A stretch of DNA of 64,000 nt, from the NCBI RefSeq assembly GCF_014645735.1, contig NZ_BMMH01000015.1:62001-126000 (forward strand), written 5' to 3'. Origin of the DNA: Nocardia jinanensis. GTDB lineage: Bacteria; Actinomycetota; Actinomycetes; Mycobacteriales; Mycobacteriaceae. A program made the translations under genes and the position numbers. Shown piece after piece: positions 52,001-59,807 of the stretch (positions are counted from its first letter, which is position 1; every line of letters starts with the position of its first letter). Under the pieces are notes generated by a model. The model made no database searches. It saw only the letters and a program-made list of their open reading frames with translations, and was not told the origin of the DNA.

Positions 52001-52859
52001 CCTGCCGCTCGAACGCGGCATGGCCGGTGAGCAGGGCGAAAAGGGTCGCGCCCAGACCGTACACATCGGAACGCACCGTCGGTTCGTCGCCTTTGAGGAC
52101 TTCGGGGGCGGTGAACGCGGGCGAGCCGGTGATCTGGCTGCTCGACGTGCGGAAGCCCCCCGGCATCCGAGCGATCCCGAAATCGGTGAGCTGCGGTTCC
52201 CCGTAGGAGCTGAGCAGCACATTGGCCGGTTTCACGTCCCGGTGCAGGATCCGCGTCCGATGCGCGCTCTCGATGGCTCCGGCCAGTTTCACCCCGACGC
52301 GCAGCGTATCGGTCCAGCTCAGCGGACCCACCTCATGGATGAGACGTTCCAGCGAACCGTGCGTGGCAAACGGCATCACAATGAACGGCAATCCGCTGGC
52401 GGTCACATCGACCTGCAGGATGTCGACGATATTGGGATGTCCCGACAACCGGCCCATCGCGTGTTCCTCGCGTAGAAACCGCTCCCGGCTCTCGGAATCG
52501 AGATCGGAGGAGAGCACCTTCACCGCGACCACCCGATCCAGCGCCCGCTGGACACACCGGTACACGATCCCGAAGCCGCCGCGGCCGATCTCGTGCGCTT
52601 CGGTCAGACCCAGCGCCGCGAGTTCCCGCGAGATCCGTTCCGTTTCGTCCGGGTCGGGTTCGGCCGGGCTCGCGACACCCCTGGTGGGTTCGGGGGGCGC
52701 CGCCGTCTCGGACTTTCCGGCTTCTCCGGCCGCCTCGGCGTCATCGGGAACAGCCGCCTTTTCCGGATCAGCGGCTCCCTTCGGAGCAGCGGCGCCAGGA
52801 GAGACGTATGCGTTATCCGATTCGCGGCCACCGGGGCCCGAACGCGTTCGTGGAGTCAT
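49011..52859 (-). CDS. PknK-like Ser/Thr kinase fused to STAND ATPase
   Basis: A 1282-residue protein. I start at ATG 52859, which has GAGGTGG upstream. The kinase domain (about 86-345) has GRGGFG (92-97), Lys114, HRDVKPANV with Asp208, and DFG (226-228). A linker follows, then a MalT-type STAND ATPase with Walker A GFGKSV (Lys489) and VVVIIDDWHRL as Walker B. The C-terminal half is helical, TPR-like. The architecture is that of M. tuberculosis PknK (Rv3080c). The end (VPIRFLDELLS) shows no LuxR helix-turn-helix. It lacks a transmembrane segment, so it is probably cytoplasmic, a signal-integrating switch. Confidence 0.9.
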   Translation of the reverse strand: MTPRTRSGPGGRESDNAYVSPGAAAPKGAADPEKAAVPDDAEAAGEAGKSETAAPPEPTRGVASPAEPDPDETERISRELAALGLTEAHEIGRGGFGIVYRCVQRALDRVVAVKVLSSDLDSESRERFLREEHAMGRLSGHPNIVDILQVDVTASGLPFIVMPFATHGSLERLIHEVGPLSWTDTLRVGVKLAGAIESAHRTRILHRDVKPANVLLSSYGEPQLTDFGIARMPGGFRTSSSQITGSPAFTAPEVLKGDEPTVRSDVYGLGATLFALLTGHAAFERQAGERVVAQFLRITTQPVPDLREQDIPADVAAVIEQAMAQEPEERPASAYEFGEMLRAVQLAHDQVPDEMALLDPEVTAVDAEPPVHDRTPAVTARRSWPLLPPTMSGHRGATGAAAQIPSPFGVARARRRSGGTDPHTGAAGRLGTAGSAPERSATLPPSPATKFRPPTPPREPVRRPRLLDILRDGVGCRLTVIHAPAGFGKSVLAAQWRDELAGLDLPVAWIGIDSGDDNEVWFLAHLIEAVNRVRPEIGAGLGQMLEERPADTVTFAISSLIDELHTSGKPVVVIIDDWHRLSDPGALRVLSALLDSGCHHLRFVVTSRDPSDLPMGRMRMNDELVQIDSEQLRLTRAETGEILVRRNGFTLDSDQIDRMYAATDGWPAAIQLISLALRDDPDPTGLLDRMSEGGHGIREYLAENVLDTLEPEMLDFLSDLAVIEQANGSLATAITGNDEAPRLLEQAERRELFVRHTDEDPEWYRMQPLFAEYLRARLDRTRPGRVRALHRRAARWYAEHQLLRKSVDHSLAGTDFKTALDLLESGGMDLIDGSRVATLLGSVSKLPVQQVATRSKLLMAVARANVNLQQSTAARSALNRLSNVLSRSPDDDGEVRQQRCQAAVLAASDEISHDRIAGVFEQVSESLEHPDELPAWTVATAANIQAYVRICEFDYPAAAAMLEWARPYQERSREPLGEIFAWCGRGLIAYEQLDIPAALSAYRQAYKTAQTRSGPRSHGVRAVAGLLGELEYRGGDLAAAEALFDESYQLVARIGPIESLIATIVTGARVKALRGDLTAAAVRLAEGSRIAADHQLTRLAAHIRAEQIHLGIVRPGPGDRPEAADSTARSLPELTGRDRGSGPDRAPTVLNLEAGEITIIRALLEVGDRQEHERAARHARALYGRTGEQRRPRAQLDMSLLLAECLAAAGWVGESAALLAPAVSTCAELGWTRPLLDAGPAVREILRVVRDDLPVTTPDGTDTVRTLGAIRVPIRFLDELLS

Positions 52860-53351
52860 CTCACCACCTCGCACTCGTAACGAATCGGCCGCGGAGGCGA
52901 ATCCCGCCGCCATACCGTTCCGGTCTTCACTTCCAACGTAGCGCGCCCGATACCCCGATGGGTGGTTTCATCCGGCTCGCGTGTCCTGTTCGCAGGTCTC
53001 GATTTATATCGCGCCGACCGCGGCAGGGGTTACTCGCGACCATCCCGGCAACGGAACCGCCACCCGACCCACCAGGTCACTTGCGCGCGACGGTGGCAAT
53101 TATCCCCAGGCATCCACAGGTTTCCGGGTATTCACACGGCCGTCCGGGACCACATGTCGGGTTCGTTCCGTTGCGATAACGCCAGAAGATGCGACCGGCG
53201 GCCGGTGTCCTACGCGACTGCACCGAAGTCTGCGGCCGTCTCGCCCCGCTCCACGGCAGCCGGCGCCGGAAAACAGCGCAACCCGTCCCACCGTGTGGTG
53301 GGACGGGTTGCGGGCGGTTCTACAGCCGGCCGGTGACGACCGGTTCAGGAC
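52860..53351. other. Gap between PknK-like gene and fadB
   Basis: About 490 bp. The part near 52900-53100 is likely the promoter region of the kinase gene; a locally AT-rich TTTATATC at 53004-53011 stands out. The other end has the fadB terminator. No gene is recognised. Confidence 0.5.
53278..53311 (-). terminator. Intrinsic terminator of fadAB
   Basis: GCAACCCGTCCCACC and GGTGGGACGGGTTGC pair perfectly over 15 bp around GTGT. On the minus strand the stem is followed by GCTGTTTT, a U-run, making this a canonical Rho-independent terminator, 41 bp after the fadB stop. Confidence 0.93.
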
Positions 53352-55502
53352 CTACTTGCGCAGCGCGACCGGGACCTCGAAGCGCTTGCCGTACTTCTTC
53401 GCCAGTTCGTCGGCCCGGGCCACGAAGCCCTCCTGGCCACCGGGGTAACCGACGATGAACTGGTGCACACCACCGGTCCAGGCCGGGAACCCGATACCGA
53501 AGATGGAGCCGATATTGGCGTCCGCGGTGGACTCCAGAACACCTTCGTCGAAACACTTCTGGGTTTCGATGGCCTCGGCGAACAGCATGCGGTCGATCAG
53601 ATCCTGCAGCGGCACGTTGAAACCGGTGGTGGTCTTGAAGTGCTCGCGCAGCTGCGGCCAGATGTTGAGCCGTTTGCCGTTCTCGTCGTACTCGTAGAAA
53701 CCGGCCTTCTCCAGGCGGCCCGGACGACCCTGCTCGACCATGTAGTCGACCACATCGATGGCCGGGTGCCGTTCGGTACCCATAGCGGCGTCGCCGGCCT
53801 TGGCGGCAGCTTCGGTCTCCCGGGCGATCTTCTGCATGAGCTTCATGTTCAGCTCGTCGGTCAGCTGCAGCGGCGGCGCCGGGTAGCCCGCCTGCGAACC
53901 GGCCTGCTCGATGGTCGCGGGCTCGATACCCTCGCCCAGCATGGCGATCGCCTCGTTGACGAAGGTGCCGATCACGCGGGAGGTGAAGAAGCCGCGGCTG
54001 TCGTTGACGACGATCGGGGTCTTCTTGATGGCGAGGGTGTAGTCGAACACCCGGGCCAGGGCCTCGTCGGAGGTCCGCTCACCCTTGATGATCTCCACCA
54101 GCGGCATCTTGTCGACCGGCGAGAAGAAGTGGATACCGATGAAGTCTTCCTGGCGCTTCACACCTTCGGCCAGGCCGGTGATCGGCAGGGTCGAGGTGTT
54201 GGAGCCGAGCAGCGCGTCGGGGGTGACGATGTCCTCGATCTCCCGGAACACCTTGTGCTTGAGATCGGTGCTCTCGAAGACCGCTTCGATCACGAAGTCG
54301 ACACCGGCGAAGTCGGCCGCGTCGGCGGAGGGCTTGATCCGGTCGAGCAGCTCCTTGGACTTCTCCTCGGTGGTCTTGCCCCGGGACAGTGCCTTGGCCT
54401 CGATCTTCTCCGAGTAGTTCTTGCCCCGCTCGGCCGCCTCGATGGTGACGTCCTTGAGCACTACCTCGTAGCCTGCCTTGGCCGATACGTAGGCGATACC
54501 GGCGCCCATCATGCCCGCGCCGAGCACGCCGACCTTCTTGATCTCCTTCTTCGGCACATCCTTCGGCCGCGAACCGCCGTTGTTGATGGTCTGCAGATCG
54601 AAGAAGAAGGCCTGGATCATGTTCTTCGCGACCGGCCCGGTGAGCAGGTGCACGAAGTAGCGGGACTCGATCAGCGACGCGTCATCGATCCCGACCTGCG
54701 AGCCCTCGACCGCCGCGGCCATGATGGCGCGCGGGGCGGGCATGTTCGCGCCCTTGATCTGCTTGCGCAGATTGGCCGGGAAGGCCGGGAGGGTCGCGGC
54801 GAAGGACGGGCTGGCGGGGGTGCCGCCGGGGATCTTGAAGCCCTTCTTGTCCCACGGCTGCACGCCGCCCTCGGGGTTGGCCTCGATCCACGCCTTGGCG
54901 GCGGGGACCAGTTCCTCGATCGAGCCGACCAGCTCGTCGATCAGGCCGATCTCCTTGGCCTTGGCCGGCTTGTTGCGCTGGCCCTGGAGCAATACGCCCA
55001 TGAGCGCGTTCTGCAGGCCGAGCATGCGCACGGTGCGGATGATGCCGCCGCCGGCGGGCAGCAGGCCCAGAGTGGCCTCGGGCAGGCCGATCTGGGAGCC
55101 GCGGACATCGGCCGCGATCCGGTGGTGGGTCGCCAGCGCGATCTCCAGGCCGCCGCCGAGGGCGGCGCCGTTGATGGCGGCCACGACCGGCTTGCCGAGG
55201 GTCTCCAGGCGGCGCAGGGCCGACTTGATCTCGCTCAGCTCTTCCATCAGCTCGGGGCCGTTGTCCGGGCCGACCTGCATCATGTTCTTCAGGTCACCGC
55301 CGGCGAAGAAGGTTTTCTTCGCGGAGGTCAGCACGACACCGGTGATGTCGTCCTTCTCGGCCTCGAGCCGCTCGACCGTCGCGGTCATCGACTTCTTGTA
55401 GAGGTCGTTCATGGTGTTGGCGCCCTGGTTCGGGTCGTCCATCGTCAGTACGACGATGCCGTCCGAATCCTTCTCCCAACCGATCATGTTGGCTTCGCTC
55501 AC
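53352..55502 (-). CDS. fadB: Fatty-acid oxidation multifunctional protein FadB (hydratase/dehydrogenase)
   Basis: A 716-residue two-function beta-oxidation enzyme. The N-terminal enoyl-CoA hydratase/isomerase domain (about 1-200) has AAINGAALGGGLEIALATHHRI and GLLPAGGGIIRTVRMLG. The 3-hydroxyacyl-CoA dehydrogenase part (about 320-716) has the NAD motif VGVLGAGMMGAGIAYVSAKAG and the signature IGIHFFSPVDKMPLVEII. It begins GTG 55502, 41 bp after fadA, in the operon fadA-fadB. In relatives it degrades long-chain fatty acids with FadA (Rv0859-Rv0860). Confidence 0.95.
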   Translation of the reverse strand: MSEANMIGWEKDSDGIVVLTMDDPNQGANTMNDLYKKSMTATVERLEAEKDDITGVVLTSAKKTFFAGGDLKNMMQVGPDNGPELMEELSEIKSALRRLETLGKPVVAAINGAALGGGLEIALATHHRIAADVRGSQIGLPEATLGLLPAGGGIIRTVRMLGLQNALMGVLLQGQRNKPAKAKEIGLIDELVGSIEELVPAAKAWIEANPEGGVQPWDKKGFKIPGGTPASPSFAATLPAFPANLRKQIKGANMPAPRAIMAAAVEGSQVGIDDASLIESRYFVHLLTGPVAKNMIQAFFFDLQTINNGGSRPKDVPKKEIKKVGVLGAGMMGAGIAYVSAKAGYEVVLKDVTIEAAERGKNYSEKIEAKALSRGKTTEEKSKELLDRIKPSADAADFAGVDFVIEAVFESTDLKHKVFREIEDIVTPDALLGSNTSTLPITGLAEGVKRQEDFIGIHFFSPVDKMPLVEIIKGERTSDEALARVFDYTLAIKKTPIVVNDSRGFFTSRVIGTFVNEAIAMLGEGIEPATIEQAGSQAGYPAPPLQLTDELNMKLMQKIARETEAAAKAGDAAMGTERHPAIDVVDYMVEQGRPGRLEKAGFYEYDENGKRLNIWPQLREHFKTTTGFNVPLQDLIDRMLFAEAIETQKCFDEGVLESTADANIGSIFGIGFPAWTGGVHQFIVGYPGGQEGFVARADELAKKYGKRFEVPVALRK

Positions 55503-55543
55503 GGTTTTTCTGTCTCCTCGGGATTAAAGGTTCGGTCCGGGCG

Positions 55544-56755
55544 TCAGACGCGCTCGATGATGGTGGCGACACCCATACCGCCGCCGATGCACAGGGTGAC
55601 CAGGGCGTACCGGGCGTTGCGACGCTCCAGTTCGTCGACCATGGTGCCGGTGATCATGGCGCCGGTGGCGCCCAGCGGGTGACCCATGGCGATGGCGCCA
55701 CCGTTGACATTGAGCTTCTCGTCCGGGATCTGCAGATCCTTCTGGAACTTCAGCACCACGGAGGCGAACGCTTCGTTGATCTCGAACAGGTCGATATCGT
55801 CGACAGTCAGACCGGCCTTGGCCAGCACCTTGTGCGCGGCCGGGGTGGGGCCGGTGAGCATGATGGTGCTGTCCGCGCCGCTGGTGGCGGTGGCGACGAT
55901 ACGGGCGCGCGGGGTCAGGCCCGAGGCCTTACCGGCCTCTTCGGTGCCGACCAGGACCAGCGCGGCACCGTCGACGATGCCGGAGCTGTTGCCGCCGTGG
56001 TGGACGTGCTCGATCTTCTCGACGAAGTGGTACTTCTGCAGCGCCACCGCGTCGAAGCCGCCCATTTCACCGATACCGGCGAAGGACGGGTTCAGCTTGG
56101 CCAGATCCTCGACGGTGGTACCGGGCCGCATGTGCTCGTCACGATCCAGCACGGTCAGGCCGTTGATATCCTTGACCGGAACGATCGACTTGGCGAAGTA
56201 GCCGCCGCTGGTCGCCTTGGCGGCCAGATCCTGCGAACGCACCGCGTAGGCGTCGACGTCCTCCCGGGTGAAGCCTTCGATGCTGGCGATCAGGTCGGCA
56301 CTCACACCCTGGGGTACGACGTAGGTGTCGTAGTTGGTGGCCGGGTCGAGCATCCAGGCGCCGCCGTCGGAGCCCATGGGCACGCGGGACATCGATTCCA
56401 CACCGCCGGCCAGGACCAGGTCCTCGAACCCGGAGCGGACCTTCTGGGCCGCCATGTTCACGGCCTCGAGGCCGGAGGCACAGAAGCGGTTGATCTGCAC
56501 ACCGCCGACCGTCTCCGGCAGTCCGGCGGTCAGCACGGTGGTGCGGGCGATATCCGAACCCTGGTCACCGACGGGGGACACGACGCCGAGGATCAGATCC
56601 GAGATCCGGTCCTCATCGAGGTTCGGGAAGCGGTTACGCAGCTCCTGCACCAGCCCGGTGGTCAGATCGATCGGCTTGACCGAGTGCAGCGACCCCTTCT
56701 TGTTGCGGCCGCGCGGGGTGCGGATGGCCTCGTAAATGTAGGCCTCTGTGGTCAT
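55544..56755 (-). CDS. fadA: Acetyl-CoA acyltransferase (thiolase) FadA
   Basis: A 403-residue thiolase that cleaves 3-ketoacyl-CoA. The nucleophile is Cys92 in INRFCASGLEAVN. The acid-base residues are in MGHPLGATGA and LCIGGGMG near the C-terminus. The ATG start at 56755 begins MTTEAYIYEAIRTPRG. It is the first gene of fadA-fadB, with about 300 bp upstream for the promoter. The pair provides the last three steps of the beta-oxidation cycle; acyl-CoA dehydrogenases and ligases are not in this window. Confidence 0.95.
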   Translation of the reverse strand: MTTEAYIYEAIRTPRGRNKKGSLHSVKPIDLTTGLVQELRNRFPNLDEDRISDLILGVVSPVGDQGSDIARTTVLTAGLPETVGGVQINRFCASGLEAVNMAAQKVRSGFEDLVLAGGVESMSRVPMGSDGGAWMLDPATNYDTYVVPQGVSADLIASIEGFTREDVDAYAVRSQDLAAKATSGGYFAKSIVPVKDINGLTVLDRDEHMRPGTTVEDLAKLNPSFAGIGEMGGFDAVALQKYHFVEKIEHVHHGGNSSGIVDGAALVLVGTEEAGKASGLTPRARIVATATSGADSTIMLTGPTPAAHKVLAKAGLTVDDIDLFEINEAFASVVLKFQKDLQIPDEKLNVNGGAIAMGHPLGATGAMITGTMVDELERRNARYALVTLCIGGGMGVATIIERV

Positions 56756-57051
56756 ATCGGAATGTCCCTTCCTAGGAGTACGCCCGCCCGCACCTGGCGG
56801 GGCAGACGCGAGTTACCTCGCCGACCGGCCGTTCGACCGACCGTCCGTATTCAGTTGGCAGCGCTGACGGGCCGGTCACCCGCGCGGGCATACGCTGTAC
56901 AAACCACGGCACAGGCCAGCAAAGGGGTACCGAGCGGCCCGTACTTCACGGCCCACCATAGAACCTCGTCTCGCCGAAGTCCGCAGCCACCCGCCCATAG
57001 TACCGCCGGATGCGAACTCCGGTTAACTTAACGTGGTCGAGACGGTGCTTG

Positions 57052-59667
57052 TCAACCGTTCAACGGGGTGGCGCCCAGCTCACTGGCCAGGAGTCGCAAG
57101 GCGACATCGTCCGGGTCGCGACGCTCGCCCGGGGCGACCGGCTGTGTCGACTCCGCGAGCATCTCCCGCTCCTCCTCCGGAGTGGACGGCGGCACGCTGT
57201 TCGCTGTGTAACCGTGATCATCCGGATCATCGGGCAGGTCCGGAAAATCCGGGGGCGGAATATCGTCGTACGGGTTCGCCGTGGCCGCGCCGGCGGCCTT
57301 GGCCTGGCTCGGTCGCGAGAACCGCGGCGGCCGCCGAGCCGAATCGCCGGCATTCCCCCGCGCACCGGCGCCCGACCGGGTACCGCCGTCCGATCCGCCC
57401 GCGCCGCTGTCCTGCGCCGGGGTGGAACCCGTCGCCGACCCCTCGGGGCCATCGCCGCGGCGTATCTCGGTCGGCTCACCCGCGGACCGGCTCGGAGCCG
57501 GTCGCTGCGGGCCGCCTCGTCGACCACCGTCGGATTCACCCGACTCGGTGTCACCGGATCGGTGCCCGCCCCGCTCACGTCCGCCCGGACTCCGCGCCAC
57601 CTGCTGCCCCGTGACCACCCACCGGACCGGGTGCTCCCGGCCGAGTACCGCGGTCACGGCCGAACGGACCGCGGACAGCGGTTGCGGCTGAGAGAGGCGC
57701 TGGACGAGCGCGGCATGGTGGGCCAGCACGATCTCACCGTCGTCCACCCCGGCCACCGACGCCCCCGAGGTGAGCATCGCCCCGATCGTCGGCCCGAACT
57801 CCCGGACCTTGACCTTGATCTCCGGCCACGCGGCCTCGACCGCCGCCAGCAATTCCGGGTCCGCCGGAGCGGGGCCTGCCTCCGGGCCGGGCGCCGTCGT
57901 GGCATCGGAGGCCGCTTCGTGTTCGGCGGGGGACCCACTCACAGGTGGGCGGCCGACCGTTTCCGCACTCGCCGGAACCTCGGCCGGGGGCGATCCCGCG
58001 CCGCGCGAAATCTCTTCCGAACCGGACGTGGTCGTCACGGCCACCGCATCCGGCTGCGCGGCCACCGCATCCGGCTGCGGGGTGACCACGTCCGGCCGCG
58101 GGGTCGCCGCAGCCCGAGGAGGGCCGACGGGCGCGTCCGTACCCGCGGCTCGAGTGTCCTCGCGGCCTTCGGATATGGGGCGTTGCGGTCCCACCGGACC
58201 GCTTTCGACCTCTACGGACGCCGATGGAGCAGCGGCGGATTGCGAGGGGGGAGGTGGAGCCTCCTGGTCGCGGCCGCCCGGACCGGTCACGGGACGCCCC
58301 GGACCCGGCTCCGTGGCTTGCGGCTCGCCGGCCGCCGAATAGTCCGGTGCCCGCCCGGTCTTGGACTCCCGCAGAGCGGCCAGGGCTTCGGCACCCCGGC
58401 GGCGGGACGGGTCGGACCCGGACGGGCGCGCGGGCGGCGGAGCGGCTTCGACGGGCGGAGCGCCCACCGGCGCGCTACTCGCGGGCGCGGCGGCCGGTGC
58501 CGCGACGACCCCGGACGCGACCCGGCGTTCCAGTTGTTCCAGCCGCTGCAGAGTCGCGGCCTCGGATTCGTCCGCGGCGGGCAGCAGCATCCGGGAGCAG
58601 ACGACCTCGAGCAGCAGCCGCGGCGCGGTGGCCCCGCGCATCTCCCCCAGCCCGGCGTGTAGGAGTTCGGCGTAGCGCGTGAGGGCCGCGGGACCGAGCC
58701 GGGCGGCCTGATCACGCATCCGGCCCAGCAGATCGGCGGGCGCGGCTACGAGTCCGCGGTCGGTGGCGTCGGGTACGGCCTGGATCAGAATCAGGTCGCG
58801 CAGACGCTCGAGCAGGTCCACCGCGAACCGACGCGGATCGTGGCCGGCTTCTATCACCCGATCGACAGTGCCGAACAGTGCGGCCCCATCGCCGGCCGCC
58901 AGCGCGTCGACCGCGTCGTCGATCAGCGCCACATCGGTCACCCCCAGCAGTGCGACGGCGCGCGGATAGGTGACGCCCTCGGCCCCGGCGCCGGCGAGCA
59001 ACTGGTCCAGCACGCTCAAACTGTCGCGCGGAGACCCACCGCCCGCGCGGATCACCAACGGGTACACCGCTTCTTCCACGGACACCTGTTCCTGCTCGCA
59101 GATTCCGCCGAGCAGGCCCCGCATGGTGGCGGGAGGCAGCAGCCGGAACGGGTAGTGGTGGGTACGCGAGCGGATCGTCGGGAGTACTTTGTCCGGTTCG
59201 GTGGTGGCGAAGACGAAGATCAGATGGGCCGGGGGTTCCTCGACGATCTTCAGCAGCGCGTTGAATCCGGCCGTGGTGACCATATGCGCCTCGTCGACGA
59301 TGAACACCCGGTACCGGGATTCGGCGGGCGCGTAGAAGGCCCGGTCACGTAGTTCGCGGGTGTCGTCGACACCACCGTGACTGGCGGCGTCCAATTCGAT
59401 CACATCGAGATTGCCTCCGCCGCCGGGCGCCAAGGAGGCGCAGGAGGAACAGGTGCCGCAGGGGGTGGAGGTGGGGCCCTGCACGCAGTTCAGCGAACGC
59501 GCGAGGATCCGGGCCGACGAGGTCTTTCCGCAACCGCGCGGACCGGAGAAGAGATAGGCATGACTGATCCGGCCGGTGTCGAGCGCGGTACACAGTGGGT
59601 CGGTGACATGCTCCTGGCCCACCACGTCAGCGAACGTTGCCGGTCGGTATTTCCGGTACAGAGCCAC
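57052..59667 (-). CDS. dnaX: DNA polymerase III subunit gamma/tau
   Basis: An 871-residue clamp-loader ATPase. Walker A GPRGCGKTS is at 42-50, the zinc-binding cysteines are Cys61, Cys70, Cys73 and Cys76, and the DEAH-like box is VDEAHM. The middle (about 380-610) is Pro/Ala-rich and disordered. The C-terminal tau-like segment (about 620 on: VEAAWPEIKVKVREFGPTIG) binds DNA polymerase. A programmed-frameshift slippery run is not visible. The gene stands near recR-ebfC as in mycobacteria, on the minus strand. Confidence 0.95.
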   Translation of the reverse strand: MALYRKYRPATFADVVGQEHVTDPLCTALDTGRISHAYLFSGPRGCGKTSSARILARSLNCVQGPTSTPCGTCSSCASLAPGGGGNLDVIELDAASHGGVDDTRELRDRAFYAPAESRYRVFIVDEAHMVTTAGFNALLKIVEEPPAHLIFVFATTEPDKVLPTIRSRTHHYPFRLLPPATMRGLLGGICEQEQVSVEEAVYPLVIRAGGGSPRDSLSVLDQLLAGAGAEGVTYPRAVALLGVTDVALIDDAVDALAAGDGAALFGTVDRVIEAGHDPRRFAVDLLERLRDLILIQAVPDATDRGLVAAPADLLGRMRDQAARLGPAALTRYAELLHAGLGEMRGATAPRLLLEVVCSRMLLPAADESEAATLQRLEQLERRVASGVVAAPAAAPASSAPVGAPPVEAAPPPARPSGSDPSRRRGAEALAALRESKTGRAPDYSAAGEPQATEPGPGRPVTGPGGRDQEAPPPPSQSAAAPSASVEVESGPVGPQRPISEGREDTRAAGTDAPVGPPRAAATPRPDVVTPQPDAVAAQPDAVAVTTTSGSEEISRGAGSPPAEVPASAETVGRPPVSGSPAEHEAASDATTAPGPEAGPAPADPELLAAVEAAWPEIKVKVREFGPTIGAMLTSGASVAGVDDGEIVLAHHAALVQRLSQPQPLSAVRSAVTAVLGREHPVRWVVTGQQVARSPGGRERGGHRSGDTESGESDGGRRGGPQRPAPSRSAGEPTEIRRGDGPEGSATGSTPAQDSGAGGSDGGTRSGAGARGNAGDSARRPPRFSRPSQAKAAGAATANPYDDIPPPDFPDLPDDPDDHGYTANSVPPSTPEEEREMLAESTQPVAPGERRDPDDVALRLLASELGATPLNG

Positions 59668-59762
59668 GGCCAGAGGTTACCGGCGGAGACCGACAGTGCG
59701 CACCCGGCGTGGGTCCCGCCTCGCCACGGAGTTCGGTAGGCCCTTCCCTCATCTGTGTTAAC

Positions 59763-59773
59763 AGCGTTACGCT
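59763..59773. promoter_or_regulatory. Candidate operator upstream of mmpL
   Basis: The palindrome AGCGT-T-ACGCT, flanked by GTTAAC and AAC, lies 35 bp upstream of the mmpL start and 96 bp from the divergent dnaX start. The TetR gene co-transcribed with mmpL probably binds here, making an autoregulated unit. TetR sites are typically 15-24 bp palindromes at this distance. Confidence 0.55.
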
Positions 59774-59807
59774 AACGCCACTAACTTACTAGGTCGGGGG
59801 CCACTAC

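Noticed and set aside
53463..55682. A long plus-strand frame antisense to fadB
   Set aside because: It is a shadow of fadB on the other strand; its composition is unlike a protein and it has no motif.
57052..59667. Programmed frameshift producing separate gamma and tau proteins
   Set aside because: No slippery A-run with downstream structure is seen; the frame is intact throughout.
59668..59807. Signal recognition particle RNA upstream of dnaX
   Set aside because: The conserved SRP core sequence and hairpin are not present.
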